Shown here piece after piece: positions 32,343 through 41,834 of a stretch of 64,000 nt of DNA (position 1 is its first letter; every line of letters begins with the position of its first letter). Source of the stretch: Chloroflexota bacterium (lineage in GTDB: Bacteria; Chloroflexota; Anaerolineae; Anaerolineales; Villigracilaceae); the NCBI GenBank assembly GCA_016191845.1, contig JACPVF010000012.1, positions 267,162 to 331,161 of the forward strand, given 5' to 3'. The notes beneath the pieces were generated by a model. That model was not told where the DNA came from and did not search any database. It worked only from the letters and a program-made list of their open reading frames with translations. Made by a program: the position numbers and the translations under genes.

Positions 32343-35300
32343 TCATCCCTGCCTTCTTTCGTCCTCGTCGATCATCCTCAGAAATTCGTGGACGATGGCT
32401 GGGTCAAAGTGAGTCCCAGATTCGGAGAGCAGGTACTCCGCCACTTTTTGCTTGGGCCACGCTTGGCGATAAGGGCGGTCGAAGAGCAGAGCATCATACA
32501 CATCTATCACGGCAAAGATACGCGCCGCAAGCGGGATTTCTTCGCCTTTCAATCCGCGCGGGTAGCCATTCCCATTCCAGTATTCGTGATGCGCATACGG
32601 GATGTCTAGGGCGGGGCGCAGATAGGCGATGGGGTAGAGCAGGTCGTAGGCATACTTGGGATGCTGACGCATCTCGGCCCATTCGTCGGGGTTGAGCGGT
32701 CCCGTTTTCTTGAGGATGTGATCGGGGACGGCCATTTTTCCAATGTCATGCAGGAGCACGCCGCGACGGACGTGGATTAGGTCGGTTTCGGGAATTCCCA
32801 TGCGGCGGGCCAGGCGCAGGGTCAAGTCTGTGACACGCACGGTGTGGCCCTGGGTTTCTTTGTCGCGCAATTCAAGCGCCTTACCCCAACCCTCCAGGGT
32901 GGTGTCATATGCCAGGGATAATTCCTGGTTGGAGCGTTGTAAGTTTTCGAACAGTTGGGCGTTGTCGATGGCAATGGCGGCTTGTCCAGCGATGGTGTGG
33001 AAGAAGTCCACCCAATTGGTTTCGGGCAGGAAGGATCGCTTCAAGTAGACCTCAAGGATGCCTTTCACCTGTCCCTTGCTAATCAAGGGAGTGGCAAAAT
33101 AACAAACAAAGTTTTCCTGGTCGGCAATCTCTCTGCGATGGAAATCGGCCTCGGCCGCAATGTTTTCAACATAGATATCCTTGCGCGCCAGCATGATTTC
33201 GTTGAGCAGGCGGCTGTTGATGCGGATGGGAGGCTGCAGGCTGCCAGGCTGTCGGAAGCCAAGGCTGGCAAGATGGTTGAGGGTGCGCAGATCGGAGTTG
33301 TAGATGATGATGTCGGCGGCATCCAAATTGAGCTGGGCCAGGGTGTGGTCCAGCAGAATATTGAGGGTCACTCGCAGGTCGAAACTGGAGGCGATGGCGG
33401 TATCCACATCCCGCAATGCGGTCAGACGGCGAACCTGTTCCTCGCTCTGGTCGTATAACTGGGCGCGGTGGATGGCGCTGCCTACGATTTCTGTCAACGT
33501 TCCGAGTAATTGGACCTGTGGGGACTCTGCTTTGCGTGGTTGGGGCAAAGCCACAACCAGGACACCGATGGTCTGGGATGTGGTGCGGATGGGAACAACA
33601 ATGCCTCCCCATCCCGCCCCAATCCTCGTGGCCATGGCAGGATGTGCATGCGGATCATGGGGAAAGTCCTGAACAATATAGGTTTCGCCTGTCTGGTAAA
33701 CGAAGCCCACAATGGACTCATTGGGGTGCGCGTGTTTGACGTTCAAGTCGGCCTGCCATCCGCTGGCGACCACCAGGTCAAGCATATAGGTCTGCGGGTT
33801 GTACAACCAGATTGAGGCGGCCTCCGTGCCGATCACCCGCTGGATCTCCTTCATGACCATCGAGAGCATGTGGATCGGATCCTGAGTGGCGCGCAGGGCA
33901 AAGGAAACACGGCTGACCACTTCCAGTTCTTCAAGCCGCCTGCGTGTCTCCTCGTACAGGCGGGCGTTCTCAATGGCAATGGCAGCCTGGGTGGCAAAGG
34001 TCTGTGCAAGGATTGCTGAGTTCTCGTCGAAGGTCCCCACTGTATCGCTGTCGAGGGTGATGTAGCCCACAATCTCGCCACGGGTGACTAGGGGGACGCC
34101 CATCCAGCCGTGGACCTCGGTGTCCAGCCAGTTTTCGAAGCGTGGATCGACCTGCGCGTCGTAGAGGATGACGGGCTGGTTGTTATTCTCCCGTATGGCA
34201 AGAAACAGCCCGTTGTCGGAAGGGAAGGCGCGGTAAATGAGTTCATCCACTTGCGACAACCCCTGCGTGGCGGCAATGCGCACCACATCGTTATCCAGCA
34301 GGAACATGGTGGCACTGTAATAAGGGACCACCTGTCGCAGGGCGATAAGGATGGTTTCGAGCACCTGACGCGCGTCCAGCGTGGAGGTGATGGCCGAGGC
34401 AGCCAGCCGCAAGTTTTCGGCTTCCTGACGGCGGCGCTGTTCCATTTCAAACAGCCGTACGTTACCGATGGCGTTGGCGGCGTTGTTGGCGATGGTCAGG
34501 GCCAGGTTCTCGTCATCGCGGGTGAAAAGATTGGGCTGGGGACCGTCTAAGGTGACGATCCCGATAACTTCTTCTTTGAAGATGATTGGTACGCCCATGA
34601 AGGAATGGACATTTCGTATGCCCGGGATCCAACGATAGCGGTCATCTGCTTCGACTTCACCAATGCGGATGGACTCCCGGTGAGTCACGATGTGCTGATT
34701 GATTGGGAAGTCTTCCAACAGGAGCGTGTTCCCGCTCTTGATGGAATTATCCTTGAACCCGATGGCTGCTGAGACGCGTAGCCGGTCGCCTTGCAAGATC
34801 TGGATCGTCCCAGAGTTACAGGGAATAAGGTGGATGATGTGGCCGAGGATGGCATGGTTGACCTGATCCAGGTCAATGGATGAGGCTGCCAGACGCATCA
34901 GGTCGAGCATGGAGGCTTCGCGTAGACGCTGGCTCTGTTCGCTGGCAAAGAGGCGGGCATTTTCAATGGCAATGGCTGCCTGGATGGCGAAGGTCTCGAC
35001 GAGGCGGGCATGTTCCTCGGTGTAGTAATTCGGTTCGATGTGGTCGACTGCCAGCATGCCGAGCAACTGCTCACGGACGATGAGCGGCACACCCAGCCAG
35101 GAGTGGATATGACTGTGCGGTTTCTCGCGGAATGTGCCGTACTCCGTTGGCGCATTCGTGAGGATATAAGGCCTCCGTTCGAGGATGACGGTAGTGTTCG
35201 GATTGTCACCAGGGACGGGGAAGCGCATCCCCTTGACTGCCTTTAGGTCGGGCCAACCCACACCCCCTACGATTTCAAGATAGCCGTCCCCAAGGATCTG

Positions 35301-38300
35301 TACTGAGGCGCTCTCGAACGGTACCACCTGCGATAACTGGTCCAGGATGACCTGAATGGCCTGGGCCTCATCAAGAGTCGAAGCCACGGCAGTGGCTGCC
35401 TCGCGCAAGGTTTCGGCTTCCTGGCGTCGTCGTTGTTCGGCTTCGAATAACAAGGCATTTTCGATGGCAATGGCGGCCTGGTTTGCAAAGGTCTGGATCA
35501 GAGTCGCCCGTTCTTCTGTAAAAAAGTTAGGGGTGCGGCTGTCCACATTGATGAAACCGATGATTTCATCCTTGACCACTAGCGGCAGGCCCATCCATCC
35601 ACGGATATAGTTGGTTCCCTCCCAGTGCTCGAAGGACGGATCATTCTGAGCGTCTGCGATAATCAATGGGCGGTGAGTGGCATACATCTTTTCCCATTTT
35701 TCGGTCATGGGATATTCCTGCCCAATCAGGGGGGGATTCTGAGGCAGGCCACGCCCTGCAATGATCTCAATGTTTTCGCCTTTGAGGAAGAAAATGGAGG
35801 CGCTGTCGTATGAGGTGAAGCGGGCTAACATGTCGAAAATAACCTCGAACAGGCTTTCCAGATTGAGCGAATTGGTCAAGGTGGCGGTAGTAATGCGCAA
35901 GTTTTCCGCATCCAAGGCCCGCTGGCGCTCGGTCTCGAAGAGTTTGAATTTGGCAATTGCCGCCCCCAATCCACCTGCGATGGTATTGATGAGCCGTTCA
36001 TCCGACTCATTGTAGGCGTCTTTCAGGGTACTTTCGAGGTTGATGGCGCCGATGACTTGGCCACTTGAGAGGATGGGGATACACATCTCTGACTGGATGC
36101 CCAGCGAGGTGGGGAGATATTCCGGGACCTTGCTGACATCCCCTAGGCGGATAGGTTGACGCGACGTCACCACCATCCCTACCACGCCTTGGTCGAGGGA
36201 CTGTGGATCCCATGCCTCGGACAGGGTCAGGCCGAAGTAGGAGGCATGCGGGACGATGCGCGTGTGGCTTTCATTCACGACCAGCACGCCACAATTGTCG
36301 TTGATTAAATTTTCGTGGATGGCCTCAGTGACACGATGGATAAGTTCATCCACATCATTGGCTGTGGAGTTAGCCAGCGCAACTGTGTGCAGAAGCAGTA
36401 AGTCCCTGACCTGCTTCTGGACCGCTTCGCTCGACCGCTCGCGCTGGATGGCAGCGCTGATGATGTTGGCTGCTGTATGGAGGGCTTCGATCTCGCTTTC
36501 GCTCCACACGCGTGGAGTAACACAATCATCCAGGCCAATGAAGCCCCACCATTCATTTTCAATCATGATGGGGGTGCAAAGGATGGACAGAATTTCCTGC
36601 CGTGTGAACTCGGTCTGTTCTTCGATGGGCAGGTCGGCTACCACGCTGTAGACTGGCCTGCCATTGCCGAGAATATTGGTCCAACGCCCCAACTTGTTGG
36701 CGACCATATCAAACTCTTTCATCGATTCATCGTCGATGAAAGACATTACGCCAGGTTTGCACCACTCGAAAAGTTGTGTGACGATTGTCCTGTATTCTGG
36801 ATCCTTCTGGAAGATATATACCCGGCTTGCATTGGCCGCATTGCCAAGAGTCTCCAGAATGGCCATGATATTGTCGGTCCATTGCAATGATTTGAGGAAT
36901 TGGTCTGCGGCGAAGGCGATCGCATTCAGAATAGCCTCTTTGCGGCGCAAGTCATCCTGGGCTTTTTTCTGTTCGGTGATATCGTGGAACATAGACAGAA
37001 TGCAGTCCTGGTTTCCGATGCGGATCAACTCGTAGAAGATGAGCGTATCACGGGCGATACCCGACGCGGTGACGAATTTGCCTTCCAGTCCACGCAGGGA
37101 TTTTTTTTGTTTCAACTGCGCAAGCTGTTTTTCTCGATCCTGGCCGTCCTTCCAAATGCTCAACTCAATAGAGGTGCGACCGATGACCTCCATTGGGGTA
37201 TAACCAAACAATTCCCAATATGCCTGGTTTGCGTCGATGAATCTACCTTCATCCAACGTGGTGATGCAGATAGCGATGGAACTGGCCTGGAAGACCTTAC
37301 TAAAGCGTTCCTCGCTTTGTCGGATAGCCTCCTCGGCTTGGCGCTGCTTGGTGATGTCCAGTAACACACCTTGATAAGATAACGGAACGCCCTCCTGGTC
37401 TTGTAGTAATACGGCGTGGTCATACACCCAAATTGCCTGCCCATCACGGCGTATCAGGCGATATTCCTGGCTGAAAGGCAAGCCCTTTTCTGTTGTGCGA
37501 AGTTCTTCCGCATGGACGGCTTCAAAATCATCAGGGTGAATGCGCCTATCCCAAAGACCCGGGTCGGCTATCCACTCTTCGGGTGTGTACCCGACCAATG
37601 CTTCGACTTGCGGACTGATATAAGTGGTCCGATATTCTGTGGCTGAATCGACATACACAACAGCTGGCAGGTGTTCTACCAGGTTGCGATAACGTGCCTC
37701 GGCTGTCCGCAGGGCCTCTTCCACCTTCTTGCGCTCGGTGATATCTTCTGCAAAGGCGATCAAGACATCATTGCCGAAATAGGATCCTTTCGCCACACGG
37801 ACGTTTTTCGGGAAGACCTCTCCATTTTTTCGCCGACCCCAAAATTCGAATTGTTGCGCTTCGCCTTGCAGGGCCAGTTGAATATGCCTGCTGATCTGCT
37901 CCATGTCGTTCTTATCGGGCGCTGCCACATCCTCGGGGGTCATGCCGATCAATTCCTCGCGAGTGTAGCCATACATGCGGACAGCACCCTCGTTTACATC
38001 GAGGAAGATACCGCTTGGATTTTGGATATAAATGGCGTCCGTCGCGGAGTCGAACAGCCTGCGATAAGAGATCTCGCTGTCAAGGAGTGAGTCCTGCGCC
38101 CTTTTCTGTTCAGTGATGTCCATCAATACACCCTGCCAGTATTGGGGAATGCCATCCTCTGCGCAGATGACGATGGCTTGATCCCGTAGCCAGATCGCAC
38201 CCCCGTCCTTTTTGATGGCTCGATATTCGATTTGGAAGGGTTCAAGGGTTTCGTCTGTTCGCTGATTTTCAGCCAGAACCCGTGCACGATCTTCAGGGTG

Positions 38301-39452
38301 GATGGCGTTCCCCCAGATCTCTGGGTGTTCTGTCAACTCTTCAACCGTATACCCGAGGATGCGCTCGATTTGCGGGCTCAGATACAGGTGCTGATTTCCC
38401 TTTTTGTATTCTTCACGGTATACAGCAATTGGCGATTGCTCTACCAGGGCGCGGTACCTTTGTTCCGCCAGTACCAGATTCAGTTCCGCCTGCTTCCGCT
38501 CCTGGATATCCTCGCAGACCACGAAGATATTGAACTCATTGTTCTTGTCAAGAAAGGCGCGTGCGCTCCCCTCTACCCAGATTTGGTCTCCCGACTTGGT
38601 CCTGGTGCGGAATTCCATCTGAAATATTTTGTTGGGGCTTTCAAGACAATTGAACGCAGTTCGCAGGACATTCTTTCTGTCCTGTTCATGTGTTAGGTTG
38701 ATGGCGTGCCGCCCGATTAGTTCTTCTGTAGAATATCCCAGTATCTGGCAGGCAGTTTGGTTGACGGCCAAAATGATACCCCTACGATCCACGTTGAAGA
38801 GGATGAGTGGGTTATGCTCGTAAAGCCCACGGAAACTCCACTCGCTTTCGAGTAGGGCTTGTTCGGCTTGCTTGCGTTGCGTGATATCCTGAAGGAAACC
38901 CTCGTAGTAAAGGACTTCTCCACTCTTATCTCTAACCACTCGTGCATTGGTCGAAGTCCAGATGATGCTGCCATCCTTGCGGACATTTTGCGCCTCATAA
39001 TTCGAGACGAATCCATCGCGAAGTAATCGATTGGTAAAGGCTTTCCTATTTTCGCGGTTTAAGTGGTTTTGCGTGTTGATGTCCGTGACTTGGGTGATCA
39101 TCTCTTCCGGCGAGCTGTAGCCGAAGATATGGGCCATAGCCGGGTTGACGTTCACAAACCTGCCGCCCGGAGTGGATTGGAAGAAACCTTGTGGGCTATT
39201 CTCGAAGATGGTGCGATATTCATTCTCGGCTTTCTCTCGGATGTCATATTCCCGCCTCACTACGAGAAAGAGGACAAGCGCAGTCGCCACTACAAACACC
39301 CCGCCTGCAACATTTTGTAACAGGATCATGATACTTGGGTCGGGGATCAATGCGTGGACGATCTGGTGAGAAGCAAAGACCCACAGCCCTCCCAGGATCA
39401 AATAAAGGAGAGTGATGGACAAAGGAAAGGGGAGTCGCGGCCTTTTATTCAT
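32343..39452 (-). CDS. Giant membrane sensor: PAS x6, GAF x8, C-terminal HD-GYP c-di-GMP phosphodiesterase
   Basis: A single 2369-residue protein. Two membrane helices lie at about 11-31 and 38-64. PAS domains begin near residues 72, 197, 330, 457, 584 and 714, each closing with a PAC-type 'ITE/TQRKQAE' linker. GAF domains begin near 840, 1014, 1182, 1347, 1510, 1680, 1840 and 2007; several are close copies (VIENALLFEAEQ-like linkers repeat). The HD-GYP domain (about 2187-2369) shows LLHDIGKMAVPDHIL, HHEYWNGNGYPRGL and IPLAARI, so metal ligands and the GYP motif are intact. It should degrade c-di-GMP in response to many signals. No GGDEF or kinase domain is present. TATAAT lies 24 bases upstream. 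Confidence 0.93.
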   Translation of the reverse strand: MNKRPRLPFPLSITLLYLILGGLWVFASHQIVHALIPDPSIMILLQNVAGGVFVVATALVLFLVVRREYDIREKAENEYRTIFENSPQGFFQSTPGGRFVNVNPAMAHIFGYSSPEEMITQVTDINTQNHLNRENRKAFTNRLLRDGFVSNYEAQNVRKDGSIIWTSTNARVVRDKSGEVLYYEGFLQDITQRKQAEQALLESEWSFRGLYEHNPLILFNVDRRGIILAVNQTACQILGYSTEELIGRHAINLTHEQDRKNVLRTAFNCLESPNKIFQMEFRTRTKSGDQIWVEGSARAFLDKNNEFNIFVVCEDIQERKQAELNLVLAEQRYRALVEQSPIAVYREEYKKGNQHLYLSPQIERILGYTVEELTEHPEIWGNAIHPEDRARVLAENQRTDETLEPFQIEYRAIKKDGGAIWLRDQAIVICAEDGIPQYWQGVLMDITEQKRAQDSLLDSEISYRRLFDSATDAIYIQNPSGIFLDVNEGAVRMYGYTREELIGMTPEDVAAPDKNDMEQISRHIQLALQGEAQQFEFWGRRKNGEVFPKNVRVAKGSYFGNDVLIAFAEDITERKKVEEALRTAEARYRNLVEHLPAVVYVDSATEYRTTYISPQVEALVGYTPEEWIADPGLWDRRIHPDDFEAVHAEELRTTEKGLPFSQEYRLIRRDGQAIWVYDHAVLLQDQEGVPLSYQGVLLDITKQRQAEEAIRQSEERFSKVFQASSIAICITTLDEGRFIDANQAYWELFGYTPMEVIGRTSIELSIWKDGQDREKQLAQLKQKKSLRGLEGKFVTASGIARDTLIFYELIRIGNQDCILSMFHDITEQKKAQDDLRRKEAILNAIAFAADQFLKSLQWTDNIMAILETLGNAANASRVYIFQKDPEYRTIVTQLFEWCKPGVMSFIDDESMKEFDMVANKLGRWTNILGNGRPVYSVVADLPIEEQTEFTRQEILSILCTPIMIENEWWGFIGLDDCVTPRVWSESEIEALHTAANIISAAIQRERSSEAVQKQVRDLLLLHTVALANSTANDVDELIHRVTEAIHENLINDNCGVLVVNESHTRIVPHASYFGLTLSEAWDPQSLDQGVVGMVVTSRQPIRLGDVSKVPEYLPTSLGIQSEMCIPILSSGQVIGAINLESTLKDAYNESDERLINTIAGGLGAAIAKFKLFETERQRALDAENLRITTATLTNSLNLESLFEVIFDMLARFTSYDSASIFFLKGENIEIIAGRGLPQNPPLIGQEYPMTEKWEKMYATHRPLIIADAQNDPSFEHWEGTNYIRGWMGLPLVVKDEIIGFINVDSRTPNFFTEERATLIQTFANQAAIAIENALLFEAEQRRRQEAETLREAATAVASTLDEAQAIQVILDQLSQVVPFESASVQILGDGYLEIVGGVGWPDLKAVKGMRFPVPGDNPNTTVILERRPYILTNAPTEYGTFREKPHSHIHSWLGVPLIVREQLLGMLAVDHIEPNYYTEEHARLVETFAIQAAIAIENARLFASEQSQRLREASMLDLMRLAASSIDLDQVNHAILGHIIHLIPCNSGTIQILQGDRLRVSAAIGFKDNSIKSGNTLLLEDFPINQHIVTHRESIRIGEVEADDRYRWIPGIRNVHSFMGVPIIFKEEVIGIVTLDGPQPNLFTRDDENLALTIANNAANAIGNVRLFEMEQRRRQEAENLRLAASAITSTLDARQVLETILIALRQVVPYYSATMFLLDNDVVRIAATQGLSQVDELIYRAFPSDNGLFLAIRENNNQPVILYDAQVDPRFENWLDTEVHGWMGVPLVTRGEIVGYITLDSDTVGTFDENSAILAQTFATQAAIAIENARLYEETRRRLEELEVVSRVSFALRATQDPIHMLSMVMKEIQRVIGTEAASIWLYNPQTYMLDLVVASGWQADLNVKHAHPNESIVGFVYQTGETYIVQDFPHDPHAHPAMATRIGAGWGGIVVPIRTTSQTIGVLVVALPQPRKAESPQVQLLGTLTEIVGSAIHRAQLYDQSEEQVRRLTALRDVDTAIASSFDLRVTLNILLDHTLAQLNLDAADIIIYNSDLRTLNHLASLGFRQPGSLQPPIRINSRLLNEIMLARKDIYVENIAAEADFHRREIADQENFVCYFATPLISKGQVKGILEVYLKRSFLPETNWVDFFHTIAGQAAIAIDNAQLFENLQRSNQELSLAYDTTLEGWGKALELRDKETQGHTVRVTDLTLRLARRMGIPETDLIHVRRGVLLHDIGKMAVPDHILKKTGPLNPDEWAEMRQHPKYAYDLLYPIAYLRPALDIPYAHHEYWNGNGYPRGLKGEEIPLAARIFAVIDVYDALLFDRPYRQAWPKQKVAEYLLSESGTHFDPAIVHEFLRMIDEDERRQG

Positions 39453-39746
39453 TAATTCATGGAATACTAGTTAATATTATAGAACGAATTTGCATAAACA
39501 AAAATCAGAGTTACATTGCGCTGAAACGAGGAAATGCAGGCTATTACATCCGAGGGTTGCAGGGAGTGAATTACAGAATTGGATATTGCAACCCAAGTTT
39601 ATCTCAAAAGATTTCAAAGAAAACTCAAAAGATTAAAAAAACTTAAGCGAGTAAATTTGAAACTGGCCGTTCTCTTTGGCCCCCCTTTCCTTCATCCCTT
39701 TGGATAAAAACAAGATACGATCCTTTTGAATGGAGAATCGTTCCCC
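39453..39746. other. AT-rich divergent intergenic region
   Basis: This 294-base gap separates the HD-GYP gene (minus) and the NusG paralogue (plus). It is clearly more AT-rich than its surroundings. It holds the TATAAT of the minus gene (39476-39481). A weak TACGAT (39716-39721) precedes the plus gene, with GGAGA at 39732. I see no open reading frame of note or strong hairpin; A-rich tracts around 39620-39650 could be bent DNA or UP-element-like sequence that drives the polysaccharide operon. Confidence 0.5.
39476..39481 (-). promoter_or_regulatory. -10 box of the HD-GYP gene
   Basis: Consensus TATAAT on the minus strand, 23 bases before ATG 39452. The -35 region (TTGTTT near 39501-39496) is weakly matched and too close. 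No Shine-Dalgarno sequence is visible. Confidence 0.45.
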
Positions 39747-40256
39747 ATGGAAAAGTGGTACGTTCTGCACAGCAAACCCAGGTATGAGGATTTCCTTTGG
39801 AAGCAGCTTTGCATGCGCAAATTGGAGTCCTACTATCCCTGCCTGCGTGTGCGGACGGTGAATCCCCGTGCGCGGACGGTCCAACCGTATTTTCCCGGTT
39901 ACCTGTTCGTGTCGGCGGATCTGGATGTGGTGGGAATCTCCTATTTGCAATGGATGCCTGGTTCAGCAGGGCTGGTCCGCTTTGGAGAGGAACCTGCCAC
40001 GATTTCTGAAAGCCTGCTCCTCGCTATCAAACAACGCATCGAATGTCTGGAAAAAACTTCATCGGCCAAGGCAGTTCCTTTTCAGAAGGGTGACATTGTC
40101 TTGGTTCGGGACGGAGTCTTCAAAGGCTACGAGGGTATCTTCGATGTCTGTCTCTCTGGCGCGGATCGTGTGAGGATCTTGTTGTCGCTACTGGGCGACC
40201 GCCAGATGGCGGTGGAACTGCCTGCAGACTGTATCTGTTCGACTGCCCCGAACTGA
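39747..40256 (+). CDS. NusG-family transcription antitermination paralogue (RfaH/LoaP/UpxY-like)
   Basis: A 169-residue specialised NusG. The NGN domain (1-100) includes WYVLHSKPRYEDFLWKQL and TVQPYFPGYLFVSADL, where 'YFPGYLF' is the RNA polymerase-binding signature. The KOW motif is FQKGDIVLVRDGVFKGYEGIF near residue 115. It lacks the neighbours of housekeeping nusG (secE, rplK) and sits at the head of a long polysaccharide operon, as RfaH, UpxY and LoaP do. It should bind elongating polymerase and let it read through >23 kb. GGAGA lies 10 bases before ATG 39747. Confidence 0.88.
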   Translation: MEKWYVLHSKPRYEDFLWKQLCMRKLESYYPCLRVRTVNPRARTVQPYFPGYLFVSADLDVVGISYLQWMPGSAGLVRFGEEPATISESLLLAIKQRIECLEKTSSAKAVPFQKGDIVLVRDGVFKGYEGIFDVCLSGADRVRILLSLLGDRQMAVELPADCICSTAPN

Positions 40257-40295
40257 TTCGAGGCGGATCGGGGGAAGAGACATGGGGGATGTGCG

Positions 40296-40316
40296 CCGAC
40301 AATCAGCGATTGTCGG
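40296..40316 (+). promoter_or_regulatory. Leader hairpin between the NusG paralogue and the polysaccharide genes
   Basis: A perfect 9-bp stem (40296-40304 with 40308-40316; CCGACAATC/GATTGTCGG) with a 3-base loop lies in the 121-base leader. A second stem with one mismatch (40339-40347 with 40351-40359) follows. Neither is followed by a T-tract, so they are not terminators. LoaP-type proteins act through an RNA hairpin in the leader of their target operon; this is the obvious candidate. Confidence 0.5.
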
Positions 40317-40377
40317 AATGGCGGAGCAATCTTCGGACTTAAACCCGCCCCGGGCTTAAAAGGACATCGAACCGATC

Positions 40378-41832
40378 ATGGAAGAATCTGCTGTTCTCGA
40401 ACTTGTCGCCAGGTTGGCTCATGTACTTGCGGACGAAAGAATCGAATATTGTCATTGGAAAAGCAACGCTTATTTAGATCGTTCAGCCAGCGGCGAGAAC
40501 GACCTCGACTTGTTGATTGGCCGTTCGCATGGAGAACGCTTTGTCGGGATTTTGTTGCGGCTCGGCTTCAAGGAAACCTTTGCCCCGCATGAAGCCGCCT
40601 TGCCTGGCGTACGTGATTTTTATGGATATGACATGCCGACGGGACGCTGGGTCCATGTGCATGCACATTTTCAGCTTATCCTGGGGAATGACCTCTCCAA
40701 GAATTACCGCCTTCCACTGGAACGCGAGTATCTGGCCTCCTCCTCGCAGGGGAATTTGTTCCGCCTACCCGCGCCTGAGTTCGAACTGTTGGTGCTCGTC
40801 ATCCGCATGGTCTTGAAGCACTCGACCTGGGACTCGATCCTGATGCGGCATGGCTCGTTGACCAAGACCGAGCGCCGTGAGCTGGAAGTCCTCTCGACGG
40901 AAGAGAACCTCGCAAAGATGGGAGCGCTCCTTCCGCTTGTGCCTGGGCTGGACCGCAGCCTCTTCGACCTGTGCCTGCGCTCGTTGCGTCCAGGTTGCCC
41001 CCCCTGGACGCGGGTCCGGGCGGGAGAGCGCCTGCAAGCCCTCCTGCGCGCATGGGCACGCTATCCGCACACGGTGGATGTGCTGCTCAAGCTTATCCGC
41101 CGTGTGACGCAGCCCTTCGCGCGGCGTGTGCTGCGCATCCGACCCAAGAATCGACTCGTCAACGGCGGCCTGTTCGTTGCCGTCGTCGGCGGGGATGGGG
41201 CGGGCAAGACTACGCTGATCGACGCGGTAAACGCGTGGTTGTCAGCCAAGTTCAAGGTCAAGACCTTCCATATGGGCAAGCCCGCCTGGTCGTTGACCAC
41301 TGTGCTGCTGCGCGGACTGCTCAAAGTTGGCACCCTGCTACGTTTGTATTCCTTTGAAGGCGATACCTACGAACAATCCGCAGGGCCGCACGGACTACCC
41401 TGGTTCATTCGCGCGGTTTGCACGGCACGGGACCGTTCGCTCACATACCAGCAGGCTCGCCGATTTTCCTCCAGTGGCGGACTGGCCCTATGTGATCGCT
41501 ACTCCTTCCCTGGCTTCATGCACATGGACGGGCCACAATGCGAAGGTGCGGTTCAGTCCGAGCGGGTTACGGGATTGCGCAAATTCCTGATTGAACAGGA
41601 AAAGAATTTTTACCAGCACATCCCGCCGCCCGATTTGTTGATCGTCCTCAAGCTTGACCCTGAGATCGCCATCCAGCGTAAGACGGAAGAGACCGCCCTG
41701 TCGGTGCGGGCCCGCTCGACCGAAGTCTGGGGTCTGGATTGGGACGCCGTCTCGGGCCATATCATCGACGCGAGCCGCCCTCGAGACGAGGTGCTGGCTC
41801 AGGTCCAGGCTCTGCTCTGGGAACATTTATAA
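40378..41832 (+). CDS. Nucleotidyltransferase-like domain fused to a thymidylate-kinase-like P-loop kinase
   Basis: A 484-residue protein. Residues 1-110 resemble a nucleotidyltransferase-like fold (YCHWKSNAYLDRSASGENDLDLLI, with the Asp-x-Asp pair in ENDLDLL). The middle is helical. Residues about 262-484 are a P-loop kinase of the thymidylate kinase superfamily: Walker A VAVVGGDGAGKTTLIDAV, a DR motif in LALCDRYSFPGFM, and a lid-like 'RKTEETALSVRAR'. Such proteins turn up in bacterial polysaccharide loci, where they probably phosphorylate a sugar or lipid intermediate. The true substrate is not known. It is the first gene after the NusG paralogue leader. Confidence 0.8.
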   Translation: MEESAVLELVARLAHVLADERIEYCHWKSNAYLDRSASGENDLDLLIGRSHGERFVGILLRLGFKETFAPHEAALPGVRDFYGYDMPTGRWVHVHAHFQLILGNDLSKNYRLPLEREYLASSSQGNLFRLPAPEFELLVLVIRMVLKHSTWDSILMRHGSLTKTERRELEVLSTEENLAKMGALLPLVPGLDRSLFDLCLRSLRPGCPPWTRVRAGERLQALLRAWARYPHTVDVLLKLIRRVTQPFARRVLRIRPKNRLVNGGLFVAVVGGDGAGKTTLIDAVNAWLSAKFKVKTFHMGKPAWSLTTVLLRGLLKVGTLLRLYSFEGDTYEQSAGPHGLPWFIRAVCTARDRSLTYQQARRFSSSGGLALCDRYSFPGFMHMDGPQCEGAVQSERVTGLRKFLIEQEKNFYQHIPPPDLLIVLKLDPEIAIQRKTEETALSVRARSTEVWGLDWDAVSGHIIDASRPRDEVLAQVQALLWEHL

Positions 41833-41834
41833 GC

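Noticed and set aside
39453..39746. A possible small gene or ncRNA in the AT-rich gap
   Set aside because: No frame with a start, Shine-Dalgarno sequence and plausible composition, and no strong hairpin with a T-tract, was found. It is best treated as a divergent promoter region.
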